Source: Phycisphaerae bacterium
Lineage (GTDB): Bacteria; Planctomycetota; Phycisphaerae; UBA1845
DNA length: 64,000 nucleotides
Direction: 5' to 3'
Assembly (NCBI GenBank): GCA_029260235.1
Contig: JAJDDP010000102.1
Span: forward strand, 1 to 64,000
The notes under the pieces are model-generated. The model searched no databases, was not told where the DNA came from, and saw nothing but the letters and a program-made list of their open reading frames with translations. Both the position numbers and the translations under genes were made by a program. Of this stretch, positions 9,359 through 18,305 are shown in pieces; the first letter of the stretch is position 1; every line of letters starts with the position of its first letter.

Positions 9359-9859
9359 TCAAACTCCTGCAACTGCAACCTCGGTTTCGGTGACTGGCGC
9401 CTTCTTGACCACCATTGCGATTTCAACATCAAATGAGCCAGCTGCCGAAGAGCACGGAATAACTAGCCTTGGCGAGGTCTTCAACTGGCTGACATGGTGC
9501 CCTTTTCCAACAATCACGCTAGGCAAAGAAATGCTCACATCGTGGCCGGTGAAATCTTTCTTAGCGTTGCCCGCCACCATGTTTGCCAATTCGCCGATCG
9601 CGTCCGAGAAATCGGCGTGATCCAGCGTCATTTCGATGCCGGCAAAAGTCGAGGCTAGTTTGCAAGCGACGTCACAAGAGAAACCCAGAACAACCGCACC
9701 AACTATGTCACCTGATAGTCCAATCACGCTGGACACATCGACAGCGCGATCATTGGTTGGCTTTAGCACGGGCTTGCCGACGGTCACCTCTGTTTGCACC
9801 ATCGTGGAGAACACATTCTTGATAGAAGCGATGAAAGGGTTGATGTAGCGAACATCCAT
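9359..9859 (-). CDS. cheX: CheX-like chemotaxis phosphatase
   Basis: The 166-residue product starts MDVRYINPFI at an ATG preceded by an excellent GGGGAGGATCCT site. A frame running further upstream (to 10087) has no such site and no family match. The fold is that of CheC/CheX/FliY proteins, with the catalytic-type helix DAIGELANMVAGNAK carrying the Glu and Asn residues that dephosphorylate CheY. CheX acts as a soluble dimer. Lying two bases before cheY, its likely substrate is that regulator. From 9860 to 10142 I see no convincing gene. Confidence 0.88.
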   Translation of the reverse strand: MDVRYINPFIASIKNVFSTMVQTEVTVGKPVLKPTNDRAVDVSSVIGLSGDIVGAVVLGFSCDVACKLASTFAGIEMTLDHADFSDAIGELANMVAGNAKKDFTGHDVSISLPSVIVGKGHHVSQLKTSPRLVIPCSSAAGSFDVEIAMVVKKAPVTETEVAVAGV

Positions 9860-10142
9860 AGGATCCTCCCCGGGAATAGGCGTTCTCTTATCAATTAGGC
9901 GCTCGGCTACGAGCCAGCCCGCAACCAAGGTTTTCATCGGATCGAGAGTGGGGAGGCTTAAGCAATTGGTGGGCTGTGCGTGGGAATGGCGCTGATACTC
10001 CATCAGCGGGGCAAGACCAGCGTCCAGAACCCAGCCAGAGGAGAGTACGATTTTCGGACGCAGCGCTGAGCAGCAACGAGCCGCCAAGCAATGCCCGCGT
10101 CCAGTGACGGAGGGCTATGATCGATCTACCCTCAGTGGGAGA

Positions 10143-10337
10143 TCATCCCTGGTTTTCACCGGGGGCCAAGAAGGTGAAGTTGCTGGGATTTCCCAACGTG
10201 TTAGCCAAGAAGGCCTTGCTACCGTCTATGATCGCCGATCGAGCACGGAGCATGCAGGTGGCTGGCAACAACCCACCGGCACAAACAACCGCGAGTGCCA
10301 GCCATTTGCGTTTGAGTGATCGAGCGTTGCGTTCCAT
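10143..10337 (-). CDS. small exported/membrane-associated protein
   Basis: A 64-residue product. It starts MERNARSLKRKW, followed by a hydrophobic stretch ALAVVCAGGLLPATC that looks like a signal peptide or an anchor with a Cys near its end, then a short polar tail. AGAGGG lies about 8 bases before the ATG at 10337. It precedes nothing on its own strand for some distance and follows the two lipoproteins upstream, with the same orientation, so it may be the last gene of that group. I do not recognise a family. Confidence 0.5.
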   Translation of the reverse strand: MERNARSLKRKWLALAVVCAGGLLPATCMLRARSAIIDGSKAFLANTLGNPSNFTFLAPGENQG

Positions 10338-10389
10338 AATCTGACCCTCTTCCATTCTTGCGTTAGCCAAGATCCACCAGGGCGCGATA

Positions 10390-11043
10390 CTAACCCTCGG
10401 GAGTCTGTTCTGAAAGGAAAATCCGGACGTTGTTGAACGTGTGAGGCCCTAGGAACTCCATTGGCTGCGTTGCCCAGGGCAGGAGGAATGATTGAATCTT
10501 GACGTTACCAACCGCGCTTTGGTCCGTAATCGCCCGGATAACGATGGTGTCTCCGCAACCGAAATTCCCTGCTCGGGAATCTAGAGGCGCCAAGTTGCTC
10601 GGCACCCCGAATCCTTGATCGGTCTGAGTGGCCGCAGGATCCAAGACAAAAATGCCTGCGTCGGTGGTTGGGCGATCAATATCTTCGCCAAGCCCGATTC
10701 TGGTCACGGGGCAATCAAAGAGCGCACCGGTCTCGTTGGCGGTCTCTACAGGAATGGTGAGAAGGCGGACCGTTTCCACCGACGTAGCAACAAAGGCGTC
10801 ACCCTCTTCGTCGGTGATCAACACCTGCTTCTCAGCAGTTACTACGAATTCGACTGCGCTTGGCGTTTCGTTGATCAGCCTCACAAAAACCAATCCACTA
10901 TCCACGCCGGGCGTCAGGGGGACGACATCTCCCTGCGTAAAGTTGCGAAACTCATCGTTGAAGAGTCTAGCGTTGGGATTGCACGCCGTGCTCAAGATCA
11001 AAGCGAACAGGAGCACTGTGGTAAGCCGAGCGTAAGAACGCAT
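10390..11043 (-). CDS. hypothetical lipoprotein
   Basis: A 217-residue protein with a short basic start, a hydrophobic segment and a lipobox LSTAC, so it is probably lipid-anchored. The mature part begins with NARLFNDEF, which resembles the FNSEF at the same place in the next upstream lipoprotein, suggesting the two are distant paralogues. The rest is mainly beta-rich, with three mature cysteines (in FDCPVT, NFGCGDT and the anchor). No enzyme motif is visible. It lies 54 bases downstream of the paralogue on the same strand and is probably co-transcribed. Confidence 0.75.
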   Translation of the reverse strand: MRSYARLTTVLLFALILSTACNPNARLFNDEFRNFTQGDVVPLTPGVDSGLVFVRLINETPSAVEFVVTAEKQVLITDEEGDAFVATSVETVRLLTIPVETANETGALFDCPVTRIGLGEDIDRPTTDAGIFVLDPAATQTDQGFGVPSNLAPLDSRAGNFGCGDTIVIRAITDQSAVGNVKIQSFLLPWATQPMEFLGPHTFNNVRIFLSEQTPEG

Positions 11044-11097
11044 GAAGTTGCTCTCCAGATGTGGGCAGCCGCCAATAGCGGAAACTTGATAGTTGCC

Positions 11098-12018
11098 CTA
11101 TCGCACTGTAACCAAAAACTCGTATCGTCCCGGGATGGTCGCCGCCGACCTCGTGTCCGTGTCAACAAAACCTGGAACCAGATCTTGCTCGGAAATGAAG
11201 GTGTCCTGCGGATCATCCTCCGGTGGAGTGAACGGGACCGAGACGCTGCCGCTGAGGACTATGCCCACCATAGACCCACATGTCAGATTTTGAGCAGGAG
11301 CAGGAGCCTCACGCACGCCAAAATTCCGCAGCAAGGTGACGTTCAAGTCACCATCCACCTCATCTGCCAGGACGGCGCGAAACTGTGGCGCGTCTGTGGT
11401 GACCAACGTCCGGGTCTGCTGGGCCAGATCGCCAACCTCAACGTTTATGGTGCGGATAAACACGGGCATGAACACCTGCGCATTGCCCACGATGTCCACG
11501 CGGGCCACGTTGCAGGAAGAGACGGTCCTGGTCAGCGTGTTTTCAGTGAGATTCGGATCAACCGGATCCGGGGCGATTCCCAAGTCGATTTCATCTTCGT
11601 CCCTTGGCTCGAACTCAAAAACGCCATCGCCCGAAACGAACTCGTATTCGACAACATTCCCGTTTTCAAAAGTGACTTGGACCCGCAATCGGCAGCGCGG
11701 TGAGAGGTCTGACAATTCGACCAGCGAATCGCCAACCCCACTAAGCCGACGCTCCTGGTTCAGCCGGGCCATGTAGTTCACCAGCTGCGGTGAGTACCTT
11801 AAGCGATTGACAAAAATCACCGGCACATGCCCGGTAGCGTTTTCAACCGTCGCCAGTGCACCGGTCCCGCTGGAGTCAAAAATCTCCACGAATTCAGAAT
11901 TGAAGACCGAGGTAGAACAGCCAAGGGCCGCCACGGAGCAGGCTGCCGCAAGCCCGCCGAGCATCAGCGATTGCCAGCTCTTGAGGGAGGCGGCGAGCGA
12001 GTTCTGCATTGCTAGCAT
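11098..12018 (-). CDS. hypothetical lipoprotein, paralogue of the downstream gene
   Basis: About 306 residues from the ATG at 12018 (an upstream in-frame start at 12075 would add a charged, non-signal stretch). The signal segment LGGLAAACSVAALGC ends in a lipobox. The mature start STSVFNSEF matches the neighbouring lipoprotein. The middle has strands around CRLRVQVTFENGNVVEYEF, an acidic stretch EFEPRDEDEID, and a later conserved Cys. No catalytic motif is seen. It is the first gene of a three-gene run with the two small envelope proteins after it. Confidence 0.75.
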   Translation of the reverse strand: MLAMQNSLAASLKSWQSLMLGGLAAACSVAALGCSTSVFNSEFVEIFDSSGTGALATVENATGHVPVIFVNRLRYSPQLVNYMARLNQERRLSGVGDSLVELSDLSPRCRLRVQVTFENGNVVEYEFVSGDGVFEFEPRDEDEIDLGIAPDPVDPNLTENTLTRTVSSCNVARVDIVGNAQVFMPVFIRTINVEVGDLAQQTRTLVTTDAPQFRAVLADEVDGDLNVTLLRNFGVREAPAPAQNLTCGSMVGIVLSGSVSVPFTPPEDDPQDTFISEQDLVPGFVDTDTRSAATIPGRYEFLVTVR

Positions 12019-12330
12019 GGGGCGTGATTTCCTTTCATCCAAGGTCTTGGGTGCTCCCACCTCGTTCCGTCGCACCTGATTGGACGGGGATGGAGCACAA
12101 ACCTACACACAGTAAGAATATCCCGCCTACAGGGTGACCGGTCAAGACCCAAAAACGCCCGCCTCCGCCTGACCCGCACTGGCCTGGTCGGCTGGCTTGG
12201 CACCGACCTCGCGCAGGAGCGCCGTTTCATGGTGCCGCAATTCCAGCCTTGACGGTGTCCGTCATCCCGGGATAACGTTTGCGTCACGTCGATTTTGAGG
12301 ATCGGACAAGGCTACCCTGGGGCGAAACAG

Positions 12331-12750
12331 ATGGGTCAGACAGTGCGCTTCGGCGTTTCCATGGACGCAGAGCTTTTGGCAGCTTTCGATTCTATCCTAG
12401 CCGAGAGCGGTTACGCCAACCGTTCCGAGGCTGTCCGGGATTTTGTTCGACAGGCTATCGTCCGCAGGAACTGGGACAAGAACTCCCCGGAATCTCTGGC
12501 GGTGCTATGCACGGTCCGCTCGGGACGCCCCGGCAAATCGCCCGGGAGTATTGCTGCATCCAAGGCTGATACGAAATCCCGGGCAGAGGCGACCCTTCAG
12601 CTAAATCTGAGCCAGCAGGATGATATAGAAATCCGCGTCCTTCGAGGCCCACCGCGGCAGCTCGAACAACTGGCCAACCACGCCATCGGCGCAAAGGGAA
12701 TTCGGCACGGGTGCCTGATCCCCATCGATAGCGGCTCTCGTCCTTCCTAA
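12331..12750 (+). CDS. NikR-like ribbon-helix-helix regulator lacking the nickel ligands
   Basis: The N-terminus has a ribbon-helix-helix DNA-binding domain (VRFGVSMDAELLAAFD, then SGYANRSEAVRDFVRQA) of the NikR type. A C-terminal ACT-like domain follows, with the family ends IEIRVLRGPPRQLEQLA and KGIRHGCLIP. Aligned without gaps to E. coli NikR, the high-affinity nickel ligands His76, His87, His89 and Cys95 correspond to Ala, Gln, Asn and Asp here. DNA binding and tetramerisation are therefore plausible but nickel sensing is not. The start is the ATG at 12331, after GGGGCGAAACAG. No nickel transporter or urease gene is nearby. Confidence 0.8.
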   Translation: MGQTVRFGVSMDAELLAAFDSILAESGYANRSEAVRDFVRQAIVRRNWDKNSPESLAVLCTVRSGRPGKSPGSIAASKADTKSRAEATLQLNLSQQDDIEIRVLRGPPRQLEQLANHAIGAKGIRHGCLIPIDSGSRPS

Positions 12751-12981
12751 CGCCGTTTCTCGCCGCAGATCCACTCTGTTGGCTTTTGGTTCGATCTGAC
12801 CCTCCTCCCCTAGAAACCTGTGAATTGCAGATTCTGAAATTGGCCAATTACTTGCGATTTTCTTTTCAGATCACCCAAGCCCAGGGCAATTGAGCATAGA
12901 AGGTCAGCCTGGGTGGGATGGCGAAGTGCTCCACAAGGAGCAGCCCAGCCTGATCGATTGGCCACAAGGACTGGAAGCGAG

Positions 12982-14640
12982 ATGATCATGTTTGGAATGA
13001 ACCGTATCACGCAACGAATTAGCGCCCGGGCAGCCGCCGTGGCAATGACCTCGGCACTGGCATGTATGCCCGCTTTGATCGGGTGCAACAGCGGCGGCGG
13101 CGGGGGAAGCCGAGGCGGCGGCGGTGGTCAAGCAGCAGAATCAACCAGCCGCTATGATGGCCTACCCGACAAGGCAGACAACCCCGCCCTTGGCGCCTTT
13201 GCGGTCAACACCCGCTGGCAAAAACAGGATTTGACCTACTTCATCGCCAATTCCAGTCTCTCAATCAGCGATAGCGAAGCTGCCCAAATAATCAGCGACG
13301 CATTCGCCGCCTGGGCTGCGGTCGTGCCCCTGAATTTCTCGGAGGTAAATAGTGCCGATGATGCAGACTTCGTCATCGGTTTTGGGAGCGCTGCTCACTG
13401 CGAATTGTATCAGGCTGCTGGAGTGCAGTGCCCGTCACAAGATGGACAAGGGGCCGGTTTCGACGGGGCAGGCAATATCCTAGCCCATTGCTACTTCCCC
13501 CCGGGGGCTGGCGGTAGTTCGGCTGGCGACTGTCATTACGATGATGACGAAACCTGGGCGTCAGACCTCTCCACCGACCCAAACAGCGTCCGTTTTCTCG
13601 AAACCACCATTCACGAACTCGGGCATGGCCTAGGTCTTGAACACAGCGATGATCCCAATGCGATCATGTTTCCCAGTTACGACCCGAGCATTGTAAAAGT
13701 CACTCTTAGCCCAGACGACATCGCCGGCGTCCAAAGTCTCTATGGCGCACGAGACGGATCTACCGAACCCGATCAGGCGCCAATACCCGAGCCGGTCGAT
13801 CCGAACGACGTACCGAACGACGGCGGCGGAGGGACACCAGGAGATGCTGACGGCGATGAACTGGCAGACGAAGTGGAGCTGTTCATCGTCGGCACCGACC
13901 CGAACAATCCTGACACCGATGGCGACGGGCTGATCGATTTGGAGGTCATCTTTGGCCTCAACCCGCTCAACCCGGACACCGACGGCGATGGGGTATCCGA
14001 TGGAGACGAATTGGCCAACGGTACCGATCCGCTGACTCCAGATTTCGGCGGCGGCGGAGCGGGCGAATTGGTCGGTTGTTACAGTGGATCTGATAGTGAG
14101 GGGTCAGCTCTGGAATTCCAGGTCTTCGAAGACGGATCGGTATCTGGCACGCTGTCAGTGTTGCAGTTTGGCTTCCCCACGCAGATTGGCCTATTCGGCG
14201 GTGCAGATGCAGCGGGTAACATCCTCTTACTCTCTTACGACTACTTCTTCAGCTTCTCGGGCTCTATCAGCAACGGAGCAGGCTCTGGCGGCGTGGAAAC
14301 GGCAGGCGGATTTGTCGGGCAGTGGCAAGCTGGGGCAGCAAACTGCCAAGGTGGAGACGGTGGCGTGAACACCAACGGGATTGACTCGAACGGCTTCAAC
14401 ACCGATGGATTCGACTCCAATGGCATTGACTCCAACGGGATCGACTCGAATGGCGTTGACTCGAATGGCGTCGACACTGACGGATTGGGGACAAATGGCT
14501 TCAAGGTCCGGGCCAAGTCACAAGACGGCGCAACCGGGCGGGCCAAGATGGATGTCTACCAACCGACTCGAGGCAACCGCAAGAAACTGAGCCACGGCTC
14601 CCTGCAAAAGGTCCAGTGGGAAGCGGGCCACCAGCACTAA
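12982..14640 (+). CDS. matrixin-type zinc metalloprotease lipoprotein with TSP3 repeats
   Basis: A lipobox PALIGC (Cys35) is followed by a Gly-rich linker and then a metzincin catalytic domain. The zinc site HELGHGLGLEH starts at His211 and the Met-turn is in NAIMFPSY. Next come a Pro-rich linker and about three thrombospondin type-3-like calcium repeats (GDADGDELADE, DTDGDGLID, DTDGDGVSD, residues about 288-350). A beta domain follows, then a run of NGxDS/NGxNT pentads (residues about 464-508) and a basic tail. It is probably an outer-membrane or surface-anchored protease. The start at 12982 places the signal peptide correctly. A terminator follows the stop. Confidence 0.88.
   Translation: MIMFGMNRITQRISARAAAVAMTSALACMPALIGCNSGGGGGSRGGGGGQAAESTSRYDGLPDKADNPALGAFAVNTRWQKQDLTYFIANSSLSISDSEAAQIISDAFAAWAAVVPLNFSEVNSADDADFVIGFGSAAHCELYQAAGVQCPSQDGQGAGFDGAGNILAHCYFPPGAGGSSAGDCHYDDDETWASDLSTDPNSVRFLETTIHELGHGLGLEHSDDPNAIMFPSYDPSIVKVTLSPDDIAGVQSLYGARDGSTEPDQAPIPEPVDPNDVPNDGGGGTPGDADGDELADEVELFIVGTDPNNPDTDGDGLIDLEVIFGLNPLNPDTDGDGVSDGDELANGTDPLTPDFGGGGAGELVGCYSGSDSEGSALEFQVFEDGSVSGTLSVLQFGFPTQIGLFGGADAAGNILLLSYDYFFSFSGSISNGAGSGGVETAGGFVGQWQAGAANCQGGDGGVNTNGIDSNGFNTDGFDSNGIDSNGIDSNGVDSNGVDTDGLGTNGFKVRAKSQDGATGRAKMDVYQPTRGNRKKLSHGSLQKVQWEAGHQH
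14371..14505 (+). repeat. 15-base coding repeat array (NGxDS pentads)
   Basis: Within the matrixin gene a 15-base unit encoding Asn-Gly-Ile/Phe/Val-Asp/Asn-Ser/Thr is repeated about nine times with small changes at the third and fifth residues. It is in frame throughout. The units are adjacent with no spacers, so this is an internal protein repeat and not a CRISPR array. Confidence 0.85.
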
Positions 14641-14676
14641 GACCAATTTGAACCAGTTCGGCTGCAAATTGCCAAG

Positions 14677-14705
14677 AGCCCCGGGATTCCGATCCTGGGG
14701 CTTTT
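14677..14705 (+). terminator. rho-independent terminator of the matrixin gene
   Basis: An 11-base stem (14677-14687 with 14692-14702, one mismatch) with a four-base loop is followed by a short T run. It lies 37 bases after the matrixin stop codon. Confidence 0.7.
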
Positions 14706-14804
14706 GGTCGTTCACAGGGTCTCAACGCAGCCTGAGTGCTGCTGGATCTACACGAGAGAGCGCGGACCGACGCGAGTGCAGGCCCCGTGTCACGAGCCGG
14801 GAAG

Positions 14805-15497
14805 CTACCGGGCCTCTAGCTCAGCCAAGAGTGCGGCTACGCTACTTCGGGCCGGATCGAGTTCTTGGGTTCGGATTAGATGGCGGATGGCCTGCTCGTT
14901 CTTGTCCTGACGGTAGTAGAATCGACCGATGGCCTCATGGGCGTCAGCGTTGCGCGGCTCCATAGCCAGGGCTTGGCGATAGCGCAGGTGGGCTGCGTCG
15001 ATGTCGCCTCGTTCTTCCATTTCACGCGCCAGGAAGAGCTGCTGCTCGGCCGATGGGCCTACAAAGGTCGATGCCCACTCCGCCACCAACACCGCCTCTT
15101 CGAACTGCCCCCGAAGTTCCAGGGCGACGTTCTTTCCAATCAAGGCAGCTTGGAAACCAGGGTGGGCATTGATAGCCCGTTGGTAGTATTCGACGGCCTG
15201 ATCAAGCTCGCGGTCGGCGGCGGGCCTATTTCGTTTCTCAAACTGCATCTTGGCGAAGTAGACACAGCAGTCGCCGAGATCGTGGAGGGTCACCCAGTCT
15301 TCTGGGACTAGCCCATGGGCCTTGCGAAACATGCCTCGGGCTTCCCGGTAGTTGCCAGCCACCATCGACCGTTGACCCTCAAGTCTAATCCGATGAAAAT
15401 CCTCTTGCGCGGAGCAACCACCCAAGAGGGCGATCCCCGCACATACGAGAACAAGCTGTCGAATTGTGAGACGCTGATACGATCGATTGTCATCCAT
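14805..15497 (-). CDS. TPR-repeat lipoprotein
   Basis: The signal peptide ends in LLGGCS, so it is a lipoprotein. The mature protein is built of about five TPR units (for example GNYREARGMFRKAHGLVPED, AVEYYQRAINAHPG, AHLRYRQALAMEPRNADAHEAIGRFYYRQ). Such proteins serve as scaffolds for envelope assemblies; no partner can be named. The ATG at 15497 follows GGGG by seven bases; other in-frame ATG/GTG codons lie within 20 bases upstream. It is divergent from the phosphoesterase-like gene. Confidence 0.8.
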   Translation of the reverse strand: MDDNRSYQRLTIRQLVLVCAGIALLGGCSAQEDFHRIRLEGQRSMVAGNYREARGMFRKAHGLVPEDWVTLHDLGDCCVYFAKMQFEKRNRPAADRELDQAVEYYQRAINAHPGFQAALIGKNVALELRGQFEEAVLVAEWASTFVGPSAEQQLFLAREMEERGDIDAAHLRYRQALAMEPRNADAHEAIGRFYYRQDKNEQAIRHLIRTQELDPARSSVAALLAELEAR

Positions 15498-15566
15498 GAC
15501 CATGCCCCATCGCAAAAGGGTGAATACCAGGCGGGCATCCCCAGCTGGGCATGCCCGAATCCACGA

Positions 15567-15944
15567 ATGAACAGGCTCCGCTACGTCATCCTACACCACA
15601 AGTTGAGCGACGGCGAGCATTGGGATTTGATGCTTGAGCAGGACGGCCTCCTGGCCACCTGGCAATTGCTGACCGCTCCCAAGAGCGGTCAGCGGATCTC
15701 GATCCCGGCCATCCGCATCGACAATCACCGCTTGGCATACCTAGATTACGAAGGACCGATCAGCGGCAATCGGGGCTGCGTCAGCCAGTATGACGCGGGC
15801 ACCTATGCCCCAATCAATGCCACGCCTAGCATGATCCTGTTTCAGCTAGATGGTAGCATCTTGCACGGAAATTATGCATTGGTCCGAACAAAAGATGCAC
15901 CAGCCGAACAATGGCAGTTCCAGGGGTTGAACCGGCCGCTATAA
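15567..15944 (+). CDS. stand-alone LigD-type 3'-phosphoesterase-like domain protein
   Basis: A 125-residue protein resembling the N-terminal phosphoesterase domain of the bacterial NHEJ ligase LigD. It has the segments RYVILHHKLSDGEHWDLMLE, LLATWQL, HRLAYLDYEGP and FQLDGSILHGNYALVR. Compared with Pseudomonas LigD, the catalytic His and Asp residues of the first block and the His/Tyr pair of the second appear kept, but the Arg of the HxDxR motif is Met. The enzyme heals 3' ends of DNA or RNA. No ligase or Ku gene is nearby. The start is the ATG at 15567; the same frame is open further upstream but lacks family similarity. Confidence 0.75.
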   Translation: MNRLRYVILHHKLSDGEHWDLMLEQDGLLATWQLLTAPKSGQRISIPAIRIDNHRLAYLDYEGPISGNRGCVSQYDAGTYAPINATPSMILFQLDGSILHGNYALVRTKDAPAEQWQFQGLNRPL

Positions 15945-16028
15945 TCCCCGTACATATTGATGAGACAAGCCGCAGCTTAGTTCGATCGCTCCGGCAATCG
16001 TTGCAACCTTGGCCAATGGTGACGCGTT

Positions 16029-18305
16029 TTGGCACGACGAATTGAATTGTACTCGCTTTACCTGTTGTTGGTGATCGTCGCCCTACGCCCCTTGATTCTA
16101 GAGACTCACCAAACCCAACTCACCAAAATCTCAGCAGCCCTCTCTCAGATCGCCGACCCCGATCCAGCTACGACCCTGATATTCAACGCAGTGATCCTTC
16201 TAGCCGCCCTAAGCTGGTTGGCTGCCCGGGCCTTGGGATCACCGGCGATCTACCGGAGGACAGGGCTGGAATGGGGATTGCTGCTGGTCTCAATCGGTGG
16301 GGCTATTTCATGCTTCTACGCTGGCAACAAGCGGGTAGCCATCAATGCCACGGTCGATTGGCTGTGCATGCCGCTTGCGACCATCGTTTTGGTGCAACTA
16401 TTGCAAACCAAACGCCGGATTATGCTTACGCTCTGCGTCATCTTGGCTTCGGCATCGGTGCAGGCCTTTGAGTGCTTCAACCAGGTGGTGGACACGTTTC
16501 CCGAAACCCGGCGACTCTATGAACGGACCAAAAAGGAGATGTGGTCGACGGCTGGGGTAGAATTCGATGCGCCCCAGGTAGAACTATTTGAGCGGCGCCT
16601 CATGGGAAACGAGGCCACGGGCTTTCTGGTCCACAGCAACGTCACTGGCATCTACCTCGTCGTAGCTGCCTTGATTGTGCTCGCGGCGGGATGGCAGCAG
16701 TGGGTGACGAGAGGCCAGCGAGGTCGAGCAGTGGCGATGTTCGGATTGGTTGCGGTCATGCTAGCTGCTGCGGTACTCACCAAGAGCCGCGGAGCGATGT
16801 TGGCTGGGGCGTTGGGTCTGGCGCTTTGGTTAGCCCGCAATCGTTTCGAGGGTTGGTTTGTTCGGCAAGGCCGGCGGGCGTTGATCTTAGGCTGGGGGGC
16901 GATCTTGTTGGCTACGGTAGCCGCAGTCGGCCACGGCCTCTATCACAAGGGGCTTCCCGGGGCGTCACTGCAATTTCGCTGGCAATACTGGACTGCCTCC
17001 GCCCGGATATTTCAAGATCATCCGCTGACGGGCGTCGGAGCTGAAAACTTCGGATCACGGTATCTGCGTTACAAGTCCATCGAGAGTCCAGAAGAAGTCA
17101 GCAACCCCCATAATCTCTTCGTTCAGGCCATGACCCAATGGGGATTCTTGGGTGGACTGGGCATCGTGGTCATGCTAGTGGGCGGCTCGATAGCGGCTAC
17201 GCGACCACACCGCAGGGACGACCTCAATGCCGATGATGATTGCAGCCTGCTCGGCTGGGGTTTGGGCATTGGGGGTAGCGCATTTCTTGTGCGCGTGTTC
17301 CTCCTCGGCTCAGAGCAAGCAGCCTACCTGTTCTATGTGACCACGCTGAGCTTAATCGTTTGGGCCGTCGCATACACGTTCTTGAATTGGCAGACGAGCA
17401 GGTTGGCAAAGCTGCCCAACGGCTTGCCTCGCTTGGCCGTCGGCGTGAATTGTGCCCTGTTCGCCTGGTTGATCCAAGAAACCATCAACTTCGCTACGTT
17501 TGTTCCAGGGGCCGGAATGACTTTCTTCGCCCTGCTGGCCATTCCCGTTGCCATTAGGACCAACGAAGCCTCGGCGCGAGAGAGGCCGAACATCGCCTCG
17601 CCCTTCCGGCGTTGGAGCGGCCCGGTGGTTGTTGCGGCTCTCTTTGTTCTGCACGTTGCCGGATTGGTGTCGCCGGTCATGCATGCCAACCAGAGCTTGG
17701 CCATCGCCCGTGCGGAATCGACCCGGGCTGTGCCGGGAAGCTTCCAGAATCAACCGGCCTACCGATCATTTCTAGCAGCTAGCGATGCAGATCCGCTCAA
17801 TTCATCCGCACCGTCAGAATGCGCAGCCTTCCTGGCTGCCTTCGCCGCGATATCCCCCCTACCCAAGGCATCCCTGGACCGTGCCGTCGAAATGATCGAC
17901 CGAGCCCTCAATCGGGATCCGTTCAATACTTCGCTGTATCGCCGCAAGATGAGCATCCATCGACGCGCGTTCGAGGTCACCAAGGAGCTTGGGCACCTCG
18001 ATGCAGCAGTTGCCGCCGCCCGTCGCGTGGTCGAACGCTACCCGCAAAGCCCCGCAGGCCAGGCTGATTTGGGCCGGGTGCTTTGGTCACGCGCCAGCCA
18101 ACTCAATGACCCAACCTCAATGGCTGATGCCGCTGACCACCTCCAGCAATCGTTAGACTTGGATAGTGCCCGACCCGAATGGGAAAAGCTCCGCCGCATG
18201 CCCAAGCGGCTGCGAGATTCCATCAGCGAACTAATTTCAATCATCGCCGCCGCAATGGAATCCGAGGGTCCCGACTCATCAACCACCATTGGGCTGCAAC
18301 AATGA
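16029..18305 (+). CDS. O-antigen ligase/polymerase-like membrane protein with C-terminal TPR region
   Basis: A 758-residue protein with about 12 hydrophobic segments over residues 10-550 and a large periplasmic loop. It carries the Wzy_C/WaaL-type signature (TKSRGAMLAGALGLALW, then the GVGAENFGSRYLRY loop followed by NPHNLFVQAMTQWGFLGG). The last 170 residues are soluble and helical with TPR-like units. Such proteins join or polymerise surface glycans using lipid-linked donors. The start is a TTG at 16029. The last 27 bases overlap the end of the convergent TPR protein gene. Confidence 0.85.
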   Translation: MARRIELYSLYLLLVIVALRPLILETHQTQLTKISAALSQIADPDPATTLIFNAVILLAALSWLAARALGSPAIYRRTGLEWGLLLVSIGGAISCFYAGNKRVAINATVDWLCMPLATIVLVQLLQTKRRIMLTLCVILASASVQAFECFNQVVDTFPETRRLYERTKKEMWSTAGVEFDAPQVELFERRLMGNEATGFLVHSNVTGIYLVVAALIVLAAGWQQWVTRGQRGRAVAMFGLVAVMLAAAVLTKSRGAMLAGALGLALWLARNRFEGWFVRQGRRALILGWGAILLATVAAVGHGLYHKGLPGASLQFRWQYWTASARIFQDHPLTGVGAENFGSRYLRYKSIESPEEVSNPHNLFVQAMTQWGFLGGLGIVVMLVGGSIAATRPHRRDDLNADDDCSLLGWGLGIGGSAFLVRVFLLGSEQAAYLFYVTTLSLIVWAVAYTFLNWQTSRLAKLPNGLPRLAVGVNCALFAWLIQETINFATFVPGAGMTFFALLAIPVAIRTNEASARERPNIASPFRRWSGPVVVAALFVLHVAGLVSPVMHANQSLAIARAESTRAVPGSFQNQPAYRSFLAASDADPLNSSAPSECAAFLAAFAAISPLPKASLDRAVEMIDRALNRDPFNTSLYRRKMSIHRRAFEVTKELGHLDAAVAAARRVVERYPQSPAGQADLGRVLWSRASQLNDPTSMADAADHLQQSLDLDSARPEWEKLRRMPKRLRDSISELISIIAAAMESEGPDSSTTIGLQQ

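Noticed and set aside
10615-11703. A 362-codon open frame on the plus strand
   Set aside because: It lies antisense across two lipoprotein genes that have signal peptides and lipoboxes. It has no ribosome site, signal or family motif.
14371-14505. Short regular repeats as a CRISPR array
   Set aside because: The units are 15 bases, adjacent, without spacers, and in frame within a protease gene.
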